Shown here: in pieces, positions 48,848-58,126 of the stretch
Numbering within the stretch: the stretch's first letter is position 1
Layout of the letters: the number at the start of each line of letters is the position of its first letter
NCBI GenBank assembly: GCA_029246505.1
Contig: JAQWNC010000003.1
Span: 1 to 64,000, forward strand
DNA: 64,000 nt
Source: Arenicellaceae bacterium
Lineage (GTDB): Bacteria; Pseudomonadota; Gammaproteobacteria; Arenicellales; Arenicellaceae
Reading direction: 5' to 3'
Notes under the pieces: generated by a model
Told to the model about the DNA's origin: nothing
The model's database searches: none
Seen by the model: only the letters and a program-made list of their open reading frames with translations
Translations under genes and position numbers: made by a program

Positions 48848-49570
48848 ATGTTTGAAGAACTTGATTATCAGGAAACTCCCAATGGAGCAATTAGCCTGCG
48901 TCGACGAGCCGAGCCTCGTCTAAATGGACGAGTGCTGTACGAAGTTAAGTTGAATGAGGAATGGCTAATGTCCAGCCTGTTTACCGAAGCCGAAATTCAA
49001 CTGGCACATTTGGGCCTATCGTTAGCGCGAAAATCAATACCCACCAATTTAAAAGTAGTGGTCGGAGGTTTGGGGCTTGGTTATACAGCTGCAGCGGCGT
49101 TAGAAAACTCAGCGGTAAGCCAACTATGCGTGATCGATATAATGCAACCAGTGATTGATTGGCATCAAAACCACCTGGTGCCATTGGGCGAAGTGCTCAC
49201 CTCGGATTCCCGCTGTACTCTCACACACGGCGATTTTTTTGCGATGGCCACGCGCGAAGAGCCTGGATTTAGTATCAAAATGGATTATGCAGTCGACGCG
49301 ATTTTGTTAGATGTAGATCATTCTCCCAGTCATTGGTTAAATGTCGAAAATAAAAGCTTCTACTCGGCAGCATCATTAATAAAAATGGCAAGCAAGCTCG
49401 CCCCTGGCGGTGTATTTGGGTTGTGGTCAAACGACCCACCTGATGCGGATTTTCAGACGTTGCTCGACAGCATATTTGATACGACCGAAACGCACGACGT
49501 TCATTTTTCTAATCCTTACACGAACGGTGAATCTTCAAATACGGTTTACTTGGCAGCTTTAAGTAATTAG
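48848..49570 (+). CDS. Spermidine-synthase-fold methyltransferase-like protein
   Basis: A 240-residue Rossmann protein. The cofactor loop is VVVGGLGLGYTAAAAL near residue 75, followed by an acidic beta end (VIDIMQPVIDWH), a second acid at THGDFF, and ILLDVDHSPSHWL near 155. This is the arrangement of spermidine synthases, but the family includes uncharacterised SAM enzymes, and the polyamine-binding residues cannot be confirmed. Transcribed away from the 4.5S RNA and convergent with rhlE. Confidence 0.8.
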   Translation: MFEELDYQETPNGAISLRRRAEPRLNGRVLYEVKLNEEWLMSSLFTEAEIQLAHLGLSLARKSIPTNLKVVVGGLGLGYTAAAALENSAVSQLCVIDIMQPVIDWHQNHLVPLGEVLTSDSRCTLTHGDFFAMATREEPGFSIKMDYAVDAILLDVDHSPSHWLNVENKSFYSAASLIKMASKLAPGGVFGLWSNDPPDADFQTLLDSIFDTTETHDVHFSNPYTNGESSNTVYLAALSN

Positions 49571-49596
49571 TGGTGCTTGCTGCTAGATAAAATTTA

Positions 49597-51120
49597 TTAG
49601 GCTGCGCCCTGTCGAAATTGCCCGCCACTATTTCCCTCGTAACTGTGACCACCAGCCTGTGTCGACTTTCGTCGCCGATTATTGCAACGGCGCGATGGAT
49701 TGTTTGCATCGGCTTTTGAGGCCTGGTTGCTGCTGTTGTTTTGGCTATTGTTTTGACTTTGCTTTTGACCATCTGACCTTGTTTGGCTTAGCTTACCTTG
49801 GGTAGACTCACCTTCGGATTGTGTTCGACCGCCTCTATGGAAAGGTTTATGGCCACCATGTTTTTTCTTACTACTATGGTGTCCACCACCACCTGCTTTA
49901 CCAAATGCAGGTTTGCCCCCTCGTTTATGAGCGGCACCACTAGCTGATTTTTTCTTACCGCCAGACGGTCCCGACACAGGAACCGTATGTATCGGGTCAA
50001 ACCCATCGACAATCTCGCGAGTAAATGCTTTTTTCGTAAGACGCTCTATATCAACTAATTGCTGTATTTCATCCGCACTTACCAGTGAGAAAGCTTCGCC
50101 AGTCATGCCAGCGCGCCCGGTACGACCAATACGATGCACATAGTCTTCGGGCACATTCGGGAGATCAAAATTCACAACGTACGGCAATTGTTGTATATCC
50201 AAACCTCGAGCAGCGATATCAGTCGCAACCAACACCTGCACCTTGCCAGCCTTAAACTGTGCCAATGCTTTTGTGCGCGCACCTTGGCTCTTGTTACCGT
50301 GAATAGCACTGGAATGTATACCGGCATTCTCCAATTTCTTAGCAAGTTTGTTGGCGCCATGCTTAGTGCGAGAAAAAACTAACACTTGAGATAACTGCCG
50401 AGTCTTTACCAAATGCAGCAATAGTTCAGCCTTACGAGCTTTATCCACTGGAAGTATATGTTGCTCAACCGTGTTCGCTGTGGCATTACGTGGGGTAACC
50501 GATATTTCTACAGGGTTGTTCACCAATGTCTTGGCAAACTTACGTATATCATTAGAAAAAGTCGCTGAAAATAAAAGGTTTTGGCGCTGTTTAGGTAAAG
50601 CGGCGAGTATTCGTCGAATATCAGGCAAAAACCCCATATCGAGCATGCGATCTGCTTCGTCTAACACCAAAATTTCTAAATGATCAAAACGAACGGCTTG
50701 TTGGTTATATAAGTCCAATAAACGACCAGGGGTCGCCACCAGAACATCAACACCGCAATTCAAGCGCGCTATTTGGGGCTTGATCTTCACCCCACCAAAT
50801 ACCACCGTCGAGGTCAGCGGTAGGTATTTACTATATGTTTCCACACTTGCATGCACTTGCGCCGCCAGCTCTCTGGTCGGCGTCAATATAAGTGTTCGCG
50901 CCTGCTTTGATGCTGCTCGTTTGCCAACGCTTAAGCGTTCAAGTATCGGTAGAGTAAATCCGGCTGTTTTACCTGTGCCGGTTTGTGCGGCGGCCATTAC
51001 ATCGTGACCTTCAAGCACAGCAGGAATTGCCTGGGCCTGAACTGCAGTGGGTTCGTCGTAGCCGTATGCTGCCACGGCTTGTAGGATGTGGGCCGACAGG
51101 CCCATAGAAGAAAAATTCAC
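49597..51120 (-). CDS. rhlE: DEAD-box RNA helicase, RhlE type
   Basis: A 507-residue RNA helicase starting at GTG ([15 protein letters not shown]); a longer frame exists 40 codons upstream but the family starts here. Motifs: [40 protein letters not shown], and HRIGRTGR. The last 130 residues are a disordered tail rich in Gly, Lys, His, Gln, Asn and Ser ([25 protein letters not shown]), as often found in RhlE proteins that bind RNA during ribosome assembly or cold stress. A short gap separates it from the convergent 48848 gene. Confidence 0.93.
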   Translation of the reverse strand: MNFSSMGLSAHILQAVAAYGYDEPTAVQAQAIPAVLEGHDVMAAAQTGTGKTAGFTLPILERLSVGKRAASKQARTLILTPTRELAAQVHASVETYSKYLPLTSTVVFGGVKIKPQIARLNCGVDVLVATPGRLLDLYNQQAVRFDHLEILVLDEADRMLDMGFLPDIRRILAALPKQRQNLLFSATFSNDIRKFAKTLVNNPVEISVTPRNATANTVEQHILPVDKARKAELLLHLVKTRQLSQVLVFSRTKHGANKLAKKLENAGIHSSAIHGNKSQGARTKALAQFKAGKVQVLVATDIAARGLDIQQLPYVVNFDLPNVPEDYVHRIGRTGRAGMTGEAFSLVSADEIQQLVDIERLTKKAFTREIVDGFDPIHTVPVSGPSGGKKKSASGAAHKRGGKPAFGKAGGGGHHSSKKKHGGHKPFHRGGRTQSEGESTQGKLSQTRSDGQKQSQNNSQNNSSNQASKADANNPSRRCNNRRRKSTQAGGHSYEGNSGGQFRQGAA

Positions 51121-51335
51121 TATATTCTCACTGAGTAGGATAAGCCCGTTATCACGCGGCTCGTTGCGCGCCGGACGATACAGTAAATGGTCTGGCACTA
51201 CCAGCCATAGTTGCCTGTGTACTGAACGATAAATTCTCAATAAAAATCGGCACTTAGTCGCTTTTTACACTCTGGTTTTACTCTGATTAGAATCTGGTTT
51301 AAACGAGCTATGGCAAAGGTGCCAATAGAAAGACC

Positions 51336-51370
51336 AAAAAAAGCGCACTGAATAGAACAGTACGCTTTTT
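51336..51370 (-). terminator. Rho-independent terminator of the Bax-inhibitor-1 gene
   Basis: On the minus strand AAAAAGCGTACTG pairs with CAGTGCGCTTTTT (one mismatch or wobble) around a 7-base loop and runs into seven T. It lies 20 bases after the stop of the gene at 51391-52098. Confidence 0.88.
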
Positions 51371-51390
51371 CACTAAAACCTTGAGCTAAA

Positions 51391-52098
51391 TCAATCGCCA
51401 CTCAGATTCATAAAAAAGAACACCAAGTAGTAGAACATCATGCCTACCGAAGCGAACAAGCTAAGAGAAGCAGCAACGTGCTGACCAGTGTGATAATGGT
51501 GGATCATATTCGAAGTTGTATAAAGAATGCTGCCTGCCGTCAATAAAATCATGGCACCAGCAAACACCAAGCCAAGCGAAAATCCAAAGATCATACTGGC
51601 AACAATCAAACCTAAAGCAACCATACCGCCTATAGCCAAGGCTGGCGCAAGAAAAGAAAAATCCTTCTTAGTGCTAAACGCAGTGAACGTTAAACCGGCA
51701 ACCAATGCTACTGTCGCCACGCCCGCTTGGGGAATCACGTCCGGAGCGTAGGTTGAAGCGATATACAACATTGGCATAAAAATAATCGCTTCAGCAACTA
51801 CAAACAGGCCTAAACCCGCGTACTGCATTTGCGGTGAGACTTCACTTCGCGCCCATTTATCAGCAACGTAAGATATACCCATAAACGCGGCCAACACCAA
51901 AAACCAACTCATGCCAGAGGTAGACAAAACGCCCATAAAACTGGCAGCGATTCCGCTACTAATAAAATAAGACTCAAGCGCGGCAAATACAGCAATTGCG
52001 CCAGCTACATGCAAGTAAGTACGCCGAAGAAATGCCGTCCGCTCAGAAGCTGGTGCCTGAGCTACAACTTGACCACTACTCATATCCAAATAAGACAT
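51391..52098 (-). CDS. Bax inhibitor-1/YccA family membrane protein
   Basis: A 235-residue inner-membrane protein of seven helices. After a short N-terminus (MSYLDMSSGQVVAQAP) comes the family pattern RTAFLRRTYLHVAGAIAVF, then repeated hydrophobic segments to the C-terminus YYLVFFFMNLSGD. The BI-1 family is thought to form pH-gated calcium leak channels; E. coli YccA also dampens FtsH. The start is set at the ATG preceded by TGGAG; an earlier TTG includes that site. A perfect terminator follows. Confidence 0.9.
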   Translation of the reverse strand: MSYLDMSSGQVVAQAPASERTAFLRRTYLHVAGAIAVFAALESYFISSGIAASFMGVLSTSGMSWFLVLAAFMGISYVADKWARSEVSPQMQYAGLGLFVVAEAIIFMPMLYIASTYAPDVIPQAGVATVALVAGLTFTAFSTKKDFSFLAPALAIGGMVALGLIVASMIFGFSLGLVFAGAMILLTAGSILYTTSNMIHHYHTGQHVAASLSLFASVGMMFYYLVFFFMNLSGD

Positions 52099-52268
52099 TT
52101 TTAACTCCAAATTATTAGATAATTAAACAACAATGTATACTTTAATACGATATCCGAACTGAGAATGATTCACAAGAAATCTTGCCAATCTTTAAATATT
52201 AATAGTGATCGACCATAACAGTTGCATATTGATCCTTCGGCACAATTCCGATACCCTGCGCGCCCGCA

Positions 52269-52358
52269 GGAGAGGTGTCCGAGTGGCTTAAGGAGCACGC
52301 CTGGAAAGTGTGTATACGTTAACGCGTATCGAGGGTTCGAATCCCTCTCTCTCCGCCA
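52269..52358 (+). tRNA. tRNA-Ser (anticodon GGA)
   Basis: Plus-strand class II tRNA of 90 bases, acceptor GGAGAGG pairing with CTCTCC, anticodon loop CTGGAAA, long variable arm, T loop GGTTCGAATCC, encoded CCA. Marks the left end of a loose, gene-poor stretch. Confidence 0.96.
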
Positions 52359-52458
52359 TTTCATTAATATAAACTATTGATTTATATCATTAGTTTATAT
52401 TTGGTATATTATCTACTCCCTATTTTACCCACCATACCGTTCGCGCTAGCCCTTAGCT

Positions 52459-52470
52459 TCTCTCCGCCAT
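52459..52470 (+). repeat. Second copy of the tRNA-Ser 3' end (12 bp)
   Basis: TCTCTCCGCCAT occurs at the very end of tRNA-Ser (52348-52359) and again at 52459-52470, 111 bases downstream. Direct copies of a tRNA 3' end are what integrases leave behind at attachment sites, but 12 bases is short and no integrase is visible. Confidence 0.4.
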
Positions 52471-53275
52471 CTAGGCAATATTTTGGCTAAGAACAGGGGT
52501 GGGGAATCCCCTCGTGAGGTCTAAACACTAGTGCTATTATGCACCTGTATTCCAGCCACCTGAGATAGGGATTTAGGGTGGGAATGCTAATGTTTGGACA
52601 CGTATAAGCTTCCAACCCAACAAAGCTCAACTATCCGACATGATTTTGCTCTACCTGACGCCATAATTAATAAAAGGATGGGGGGTGTATTAACAGAGGG
52701 TGAGGTCCAAAATTGGCTTGTATTCGAATAGGGAGTGGTACCCCCTTCTCATACTTACTACAGTTTAAAAAGCGCTCTATAAATGTCAGGTTTTAGATAA
52801 CTAACTGAAACACGCGAATGGCTGTTTATTGCCCAAAGCGGTCATTAGTAATCATTCATAAATAGAAATTCTAGACTCTAGTGCCACGCGATGAGCCCGG
52901 TGGACTAACTGTCGATTTGGAGCAAATATACCATGGCACCGAGTCAAGTTGATTATCGGTTTATGCAGCAAGGCAGCTAACCTAGCCATGAAGCTCAACC
53001 CTTCAGAGACGATGTGCGTTAATAATCAACTCACGAGTGTTGTGGGGAAACCAGGATAGTCTCCCCACCGTTTAGAAAAGATCCCTTAGCTTGTTTTCAC
53101 CAGGCTATTGCTGAAATTAAATGTGCATCACGCTGGCGACAACTGTGCAAGTTTCAGATTCCTAACAAGAGTATGACCTGTTTTCTATAGGTTCAATATC
53201 ACAGCTCATGTTGTACCTTACTATCTAAACGTATAATTTACGTACGTTCTTTTATAAAGCGTGGTCTGCCCCCAA
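52471..53275. other. Gene-poor stretch after tRNA-Ser
   Basis: About 800 bases without a supportable gene. It contains one REP-like hairpin (52816-52847), a 7-bp perfect hairpin GTGGGGA...TCCCCAC (53041-53069), and an inverted pair GTGCCA...TGGCAC (about 52880-52939). No coding frame is convincing on either strand. Confidence 0.6.
52816..52847. repeat. REP-like hairpin, copy 1
   Basis: GAATGGCTGTTTATTGCCCAAAGCGGTCATTA. Arms GAATGGCTG and CGGTCATT fold together imperfectly. It shares the middle GCCCAAAGCGGTCATT exactly with copy 2 at 53631-53662. Confidence 0.6.
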
Positions 53276-53572
53276 TTACTCAGTAGCTTCTTCTACAACA
53301 TCATCTGCCGCTTCACCGGTCGCATCCGCTACATCTGATGCCATTTCTGCCGCAGAATCTACCGCTTCTCCTGTTGCATCCGCTGCATCTGATGCAACCT
53401 CTGTGGCAGCCTCTACTAAGTCGCCAGCTGCTTCTGTTGTTGCATCAACCGCATCCGATGCCATTTCTGCCGCAGAATCTACCGCATTAGATGTGTTTTC
53501 TGTGATTGATTCATCACCGCAAGCTACCAATAATAGTGATAAAGAAGATATGTAAATCAGTTTACGTAACAT
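53276..53572 (-). CDS. Alanine-rich repetitive lipoprotein
   Basis: A 98-residue lipoprotein: signal with lipobox LLLVACGD (Cys about 18), then an acidic, alanine-rich rod without Pro. The repeats follow a pattern like AVDSAAEMASDAVDATTEA with a period of about 40 residues: the same 29 bases occur at 53337-53365 and 53457-53485. The rod should be an amphipathic helix or coiled coil, a bit like LEA-type proteins or Lpp. No Lys-anchor to peptidoglycan is visible. Function unknown; the composition suggests an envelope spacer or stress protein. Confidence 0.78.
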   Translation of the reverse strand: MLRKLIYISSLSLLLVACGDESITENTSNAVDSAAEMASDAVDATTEAAGDLVEAATEVASDAADATGEAVDSAAEMASDVADATGEAADDVVEEATE

Positions 53573-53630
53573 TTATCGTACTCCAAAATTAGTGGAAATA
53601 GATTAGGTAGTATAAAGCATTTGTTCCATT

Positions 53631-53662
53631 GAATGACTGTTTATCGCCCAAAGCGGTCATTC
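53631..53662. repeat. REP-like hairpin, copy 2
   Basis: GAATGACTGTTTATCGCCCAAAGCGGTCATTC. GAATGACTG pairs with CGGTCATTC (one G-T) around a 14-base loop. Placed just upstream of the repetitive lipoprotein; copy 1 lies downstream of it, so the gene is bracketed by the two. Confidence 0.65.
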
Positions 53663-53755
53663 CCCGGTCTCACTGGATCACGATGGCCACAAACAGAGGT
53701 CGGCGTTCATTGATAACCATATTGAAGTAACCTGTTCTTGATTAGCCAGTTTTTG

Positions 53756-54346
53756 TCAATTAGCGCGAATTTTACCCAATACTTCAAGAGCTCCGTCTGC
53801 TGCCACACTGACAATAATCATATCGCCCTCTCCAGCGTATTCGCCTGTTAAGTCGGTGATGTTTACCTGGTGCGTTACCAGCACGGTAGGCCGATCAAAA
53901 TCCTGCCCAGCTAGCCATTTTTGCATGTCTGAGCTTCTATCCCTCGCAAGTTGGTTTGGCACATTTTGATAAAGCGAACTAATAGACAATAGTTCGTTAA
54001 CGGGACCTAGATTCATTAGTTCTGAGGTCTCCATGCAGCGACACCAAGGACTCGAATATATATCTGCGGCATCAATTCCATTGTCGCGAAAATGGCCCCC
54101 TATGAGCCTTGCCAGTTCACGTCCACCTAGCGATAAGTTACGTTGGGTACTGCAATCCCCAAGTTGAAAATTTGACGGATCATCAGAACCCGGTGCGGTG
54201 GAATGTCGCATCAAAGCTATGTGCTCCTTGGTATTAATCGCGCGCCATAATTCGAGCTCTGATTCCTGTGCGGAGATCAAGGGTGCGCAGATTACACTAA
54301 TCGCTATTAATGCGATTACCCTCCTTAACGTTACGACTTTAACCAC
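53756..54346 (-). CDS. Exported histidine phosphatase family protein
   Basis: A 196-residue phosphoglycerate-mutase-fold protein with a signal peptide (ALIAISVICAPLISAQ, about 11-26). The catalytic arginine-histidine pair is in ALMRHSTAPG, the second arginine in SSPWCRCMET, and the second histidine in VLVTHQVNI. Family members remove phosphates from sugars or proteins; this exported type is seen in many Gram-negatives without a known substrate. Confidence 0.88.
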   Translation of the reverse strand: MVKVVTLRRVIALIAISVICAPLISAQESELELWRAINTKEHIALMRHSTAPGSDDPSNFQLGDCSTQRNLSLGGRELARLIGGHFRDNGIDAADIYSSPWCRCMETSELMNLGPVNELLSISSLYQNVPNQLARDRSSDMQKWLAGQDFDRPTVLVTHQVNITDLTGEYAGEGDMIIVSVAADGALEVLGKIRAN

Positions 54347-54857
54347 AGTAATGATCCCCGCATTAAATTGAAACTCGTATTACATTTTAGCCACTGATAG
54401 CGGCATGAGCGTTATAGTTTTCGATCACAGTAAATGAATATATTATTGTATATGAGTTTCAATATTATTTTGGACTACGTTTTATGTGAGCTTTTCGAAA
54501 CTGAAAACTAAGGTAAGGCACGTGGAGGACAAAACCAAACTGCCGACACGGGAATTTTCAGCCGTAGCGGTTTTTATTTATAGGTTACCAATGACGGCTT
54601 ATTGTTCGCGATCAAAGAACGCTTAGGGCTTACTTAGATAATTTACTAACCACCGCATACTTAATTACAATAACGGTAGGCTATCCAACTTCTGAGTGAT
54701 GCGCTAGCAATTATTACCGAACGCACGTTTAATGCCCTAGCACGGGATTACACTTTTTCCTCTTTTAATCTCTATTTGAAAAATGCAGCCGATTTACGGA
54801 AGTATTCGCCTGGAGTGATATTTGTAAGACTAGTTACATTTGAAATAGTAGAAAAGC
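54347..54857. other. Intergenic stretch without a recognisable gene
   Basis: 511 AT-rich bases upstream of the exported phosphatase. No hairpin or frame worth naming was found. Confidence 0.55.
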
Positions 54858-55028
54858 ATGAAACTAAAAGACATAGGTAACCTAGTCAATTTAATTGCTG
54901 ACGTAGGCGTATTAGTCTCCCTCATGTATCTGGGTTTTCGGGTCGGCCAAAATACGTCAGAAGTGGGGGCGGCAACCCGACATGATTTGGCCAACGCTCG
55001 TCTTGCACTGTCACTTGCTCTTACTTAA
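54858..55028 (+). pseudogene. Truncated N-terminus of a membrane-anchored family
   Basis: A 56-codon frame reads DIGNLVNLIADVGVLVSLMYLGF then RVGQNTSEVGAATRHDLANA. Its pattern of a helix followed by R-x-x-QNT resembles the start of unnamed marine gammaproteobacterial proteins (anchor, then VRQNTK), which I recall as about 150 residues. Here it stops early at TAA (55026-55028). It is either a remnant or a very short real peptide. Confidence 0.45.
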
Positions 55029-55236
55029 TAAGACTAGTGCCGTAAAGAGGCAAAAAAACAGGCCATAGCCATAATAAGCATTAGCAAAGGATATAAATTG
55101 GCCCCGATTATTTTATTTATGATGTTCAAGTGATTCTCCCCAATATATTGCAGCCCACATAAACGTATCCATCCTAAAGAATAGAAATTATACAGCACAC
55201 GTCGCCACAGACACCTACCTTATTTTTTATCGAAAT

Positions 55237-55467
55237 ATGACAGGACTGACGACCGCCTATATAATTAAGGCTTACATATATTTAGCTTTATCTTTCGGCG
55301 CTCTGGGTTTACTCCAGGAAATCAATTGTTGGCTAATGAATCTTTTGCTACCCAAGCAATTACCCAGACAATTCGTATCGTTGCATATGATCTGTCTAAC
55401 CATCGGTGGTTTTTACATGCTGGTAAATTTTATATATGCCGCGCCACCTGAAAACCAAAAGTTGTGA
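55237..55467 (+). CDS. Small membrane protein coupled to a GT-C glycosyltransferase
   Basis: A 76-residue protein with two membrane helices (about 8-26 and 46-66). Its stop overlaps the next gene's GTG start as GTGA, a sure sign of coupled translation, so it is probably real. Nothing in it is recognised. It may serve as a partner or accessory subunit of the glycosyltransferase. Confidence 0.65.
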   Translation: MTGLTTAYIIKAYIYLALSFGALGLLQEINCWLMNLLLPKQLPRQFVSLHMICLTIGGFYMLVNFIYAAPPENQKL

Positions 55468-56633
55468 ATTCTATCTCCTCACTAAACACTAATTTTTCTT
55501 GGGCCAAAAATCGGCCACTACTGTCCTGCCTATTCGTGTGGGGAATTGTAAATGTATTACATTATGCCTATCTCGGCATACGTACCGGAGGAGATACGGG
55601 AAGGTACACCGGCTCTGCAATTGAAATATTGAATGGGAATTGGCCGGCCGGGAAGGCTGTGGAATACATGGGATACAATATTTTTGTCGCATTTTCGCAG
55701 CTAATAAGCCCTTCTTATTTGTTCGAAACGATAGTCGTACTGCAAGTTCTGGTATCTGCAGTAGCCGTTATTTGCTTGTACAAAATCGCTGAAATCTATG
55801 GCAGCACATTAGTCGCCATATTTGCAAGTTTGGCCTGGATAATCTTCCCTGACACTCAGTACTGGAATTTCCTCATACTTACGGAATCTCTATTTGTAAG
55901 CGCATTACTTATTAGCCTATACGCAATATTACGTTCAGAAACTAGGATGCAGGTTGCGATCAGTCTTGTTATTGTTATTTTTACTGCAAGTATTCGACCT
56001 AATGGGTTAATAGTGCTTGTTGCGGCTTATTGCTACTTCTTGGTGGCCTCTTTCATCAAGAAAGATTACTTGGCCCTAAGTGCAATAGTCTTTATGGGGC
56101 TACTTGGTCTTACCGTTAGCGTAAACATGCTTGGAGCTATCGTTGAGAGACAAGAAATTGTTGAATCTTTTATTAAGGGTGAAACTATCTGGGGCTACCC
56201 ACAATCCTACAACCCCCTACCTGATTCTTCATCTGCAAGCCTAATTGACGGCGTAAAAGGCATACCGGCACTTTTTAATTTAGTGCTTGCAGAACCAATT
56301 TACTTTATAGAGGTAGTATTCACGAAACTATTCTATTTGCTTAGCCATACGAGACCCTACTGGTCTACATATCACAACATCTATGCACTATTTTTTATAC
56401 TACCTTTATATGCCTTGCTAATTTATGGCATATTTTATCGTACGGCACCGATTGACGTAGTAAGCTTCGCTTACCCGTTAATAACTACTCAATTACTAGT
56501 TGTTGCTTTTAGCTTTGCCGATTGGGATGGTCGGCACCTATTACCAATTTATCCTTTTTTCTGCCTGCTTGCCGGGTTTAGCGCAGCCAAATTATTCGGC
56601 TTCCTTTCACTCCAAGGCATTGGTGCAAAGTAA
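55464..56633 (+). CDS. GT-C type membrane glycosyltransferase
   Basis: A 389-residue protein with about ten membrane helices. The first periplasmic loop has RTGGDTGRYTG (about 39-49), with an acidic residue in the place used by ArnT/PMT-type enzymes, and LILTESLFVSALLISLY in the next part fits the family's second motif. Starts at GTG inside the stop of the upstream gene (4-base overlap). It probably moves a sugar from a lipid carrier to a lipid or protein outside the membrane. The acceptor cannot be told. Confidence 0.75.
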   Translation: MNSISSLNTNFSWAKNRPLLSCLFVWGIVNVLHYAYLGIRTGGDTGRYTGSAIEILNGNWPAGKAVEYMGYNIFVAFSQLISPSYLFETIVVLQVLVSAVAVICLYKIAEIYGSTLVAIFASLAWIIFPDTQYWNFLILTESLFVSALLISLYAILRSETRMQVAISLVIVIFTASIRPNGLIVLVAAYCYFLVASFIKKDYLALSAIVFMGLLGLTVSVNMLGAIVERQEIVESFIKGETIWGYPQSYNPLPDSSSASLIDGVKGIPALFNLVLAEPIYFIEVVFTKLFYLLSHTRPYWSTYHNIYALFFILPLYALLIYGIFYRTAPIDVVSFAYPLITTQLLVVAFSFADWDGRHLLPIYPFFCLLAGFSAAKLFGFLSLQGIGAK

Positions 56634-56680
56634 CCCAAGCTTCACACGAGTACTAAATCAAGTTCAAAGGTTAGCTAATT

Positions 56681-56708
56681 AAAAGGAAGCAATGTATTCT
56701 CCTTTTTT
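56681..56708 (+). terminator. Possible terminator after the glycosyltransferase
   Basis: AAAAGGA pairs with TCCTTTT around a 12-base loop and runs into TT. The stem is AT-rich and weak. Confidence 0.4.
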
Positions 56709-56804
56709 GGCTTAAATGGCCTGCAAAGTACCTGTATATTCTAAAAAGCACTGATGACATCAAAAACTGGAAAAATGCTAATTCCGCTACGAGAGGATTT
56801 GTAA

Positions 56805-57830
56805 ATGAGTAAATCTAATTTTATTCTCCTATTTTATCTAACCCCAGTTTTAGCGCTGGGGCATCACTCCAATATAGAATACGATTTCAATGAAATCTAC
56901 GAGCTTCAAGGGGAAGTAACACACGTTTCGTGGCGAAACCCTCATGTCGAGCTGAGCCTGCGCACAGAACAGAATGATGGCGAAGAATCAGTTTGGGAAT
57001 TGGAAGCAACAGATATCAACTCACTTTCACGCAGTGGCCTGAATGGCGAGATGGTCAAGATTGGCGATATCGTTAGGGTCGCTGGCCATGTTTCTATGCG
57101 CCGGGCCAATAACTTGTCGGTCAGCAATTTGCTGCTTCCGAATGGAACCGAGATTAGACTACGTGGAAACCCAGCACGCCGATGGTCGACCGAGAAACAT
57201 ATAGGGTTCGAACGGATCACTGCGGAACAGGCACGTGCCAAAGCTGGTGTAGGACAGGGGCTATTTAGAGTTTGGATGAACGCTGGGCCGATCACTGCGG
57301 GTGGTTTCCCCACACAGTTGCCACTAACTACCGAAGCACGCAAAGCACAAGCCAGCTGGGATGCTGCTGACGACCTGACCATGCAATGCATAACGTCAGG
57401 AATGCCGGCGGCAATGCGACTTTCACCTCCACACCCAATTGATATTGCTATGCATGATGGCAATATTATGTTGCGTGTAGAGCTATTCGACATTACACGG
57501 ACTATTCATATGAACTCAAATGCTACGGTAACTGACCAGCCAGCCTCGGCGTTAGGGTACTCGGTCGGCCGCTGGGAAGACGGTACGCTGGTGATTAATA
57601 CTACTCGTATCAATTGGCCATTTTTCGATCACCAAGGAATCATCCCACAAAGCGATATGGTTGAGGTTATTGAGCGGCTAAGTATTGGCGATGACGAAAA
57701 CCAAATGATTTACGAAATTACTGTAGCCGACCCGACCACCTTTACACAGCCAATATCAGGGCGCTGGATAATGGGGTGGCGACCAGACATGCAGGTGGAG
57801 CCCTATGAATGTATCGCGCCTAGTGGTTGA
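56805..57830 (+). CDS. DUF6152-like exported protein, long form (second)
   Basis: A 341-residue protein related to the one at 29688. Signal peptide about 1-19 (PVLALG), mature end HHSNIEYDF, DUF6152-like domain with VSWRNPHVELSLRTEQ, then the C-terminal domain with GTLVINTTRINWPFFDHQGIIPQSD and QVEPYECIAP. Start ATG has GAGAGG upstream. The shared HH, RNPHV and INWP-F-x-x-x-G patterns mark this as a conserved family. Function unknown; it stands alone between a glycosyltransferase and YtoQ. Confidence 0.84.
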   Translation: MSKSNFILLFYLTPVLALGHHSNIEYDFNEIYELQGEVTHVSWRNPHVELSLRTEQNDGEESVWELEATDINSLSRSGLNGEMVKIGDIVRVAGHVSMRRANNLSVSNLLLPNGTEIRLRGNPARRWSTEKHIGFERITAEQARAKAGVGQGLFRVWMNAGPITAGGFPTQLPLTTEARKAQASWDAADDLTMQCITSGMPAAMRLSPPHPIDIAMHDGNIMLRVELFDITRTIHMNSNATVTDQPASALGYSVGRWEDGTLVINTTRINWPFFDHQGIIPQSDMVEVIERLSIGDDENQMIYEITVADPTTFTQPISGRWIMGWRPDMQVEPYECIAPSG

Positions 57831-57895
57831 GGCTATCCTCGCACTAGTAATTCCTCTAAAAATGCGGAGAGAGGAAGTGTAGTGATTGCTAAAAC

Positions 57896-58066
57896 TTGAT
57901 TTCAGGATTACTTATAACTTTTTTTATAATTGTCTTTGCTGCACTAACCCGCGTAGCCGGCCTGGTAATGGTTGTGAATCCAAATGAGATTTTTGGCCCC
58001 TTACAAAAGCATTCTACAAAGCTTGGATTTTTCTATAAAAATTATTCGATATACCAAACTAACTAA
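57896..58066 (+). other. Short hydrophobic frame, possible membrane protein remnant
   Basis: From a TTG, a 56-codon frame reads ISGLLITFFIIVFAALTRVAGLVMVVNPNEIF, then fades to a Lys/Tyr-rich end. The first part resembles one helix of a DUF4345-like protein. No good ribosome binding site. Weak. Confidence 0.25.
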
Positions 58067-58126
58067 ATCATTGCTCATTTGGACCCATATAGGCATGATT
58101 TTAAAATAAAATTTATGAGGCAAATA

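Noticed and set aside
52170-52364. A 64-codon frame opposite tRNA-Ser (protein with RERDSNPRYALTYTHF)
   Set aside because: This is the well-known spurious protein read antisense through a tRNA gene.
55034-55222. A minus-strand open frame with a hydrophobic end (ANLYPLLMLIMAMACFFASLRH)
   Set aside because: No ATG start and no recognisable family; may be a remnant of a membrane protein but evidence is too weak.
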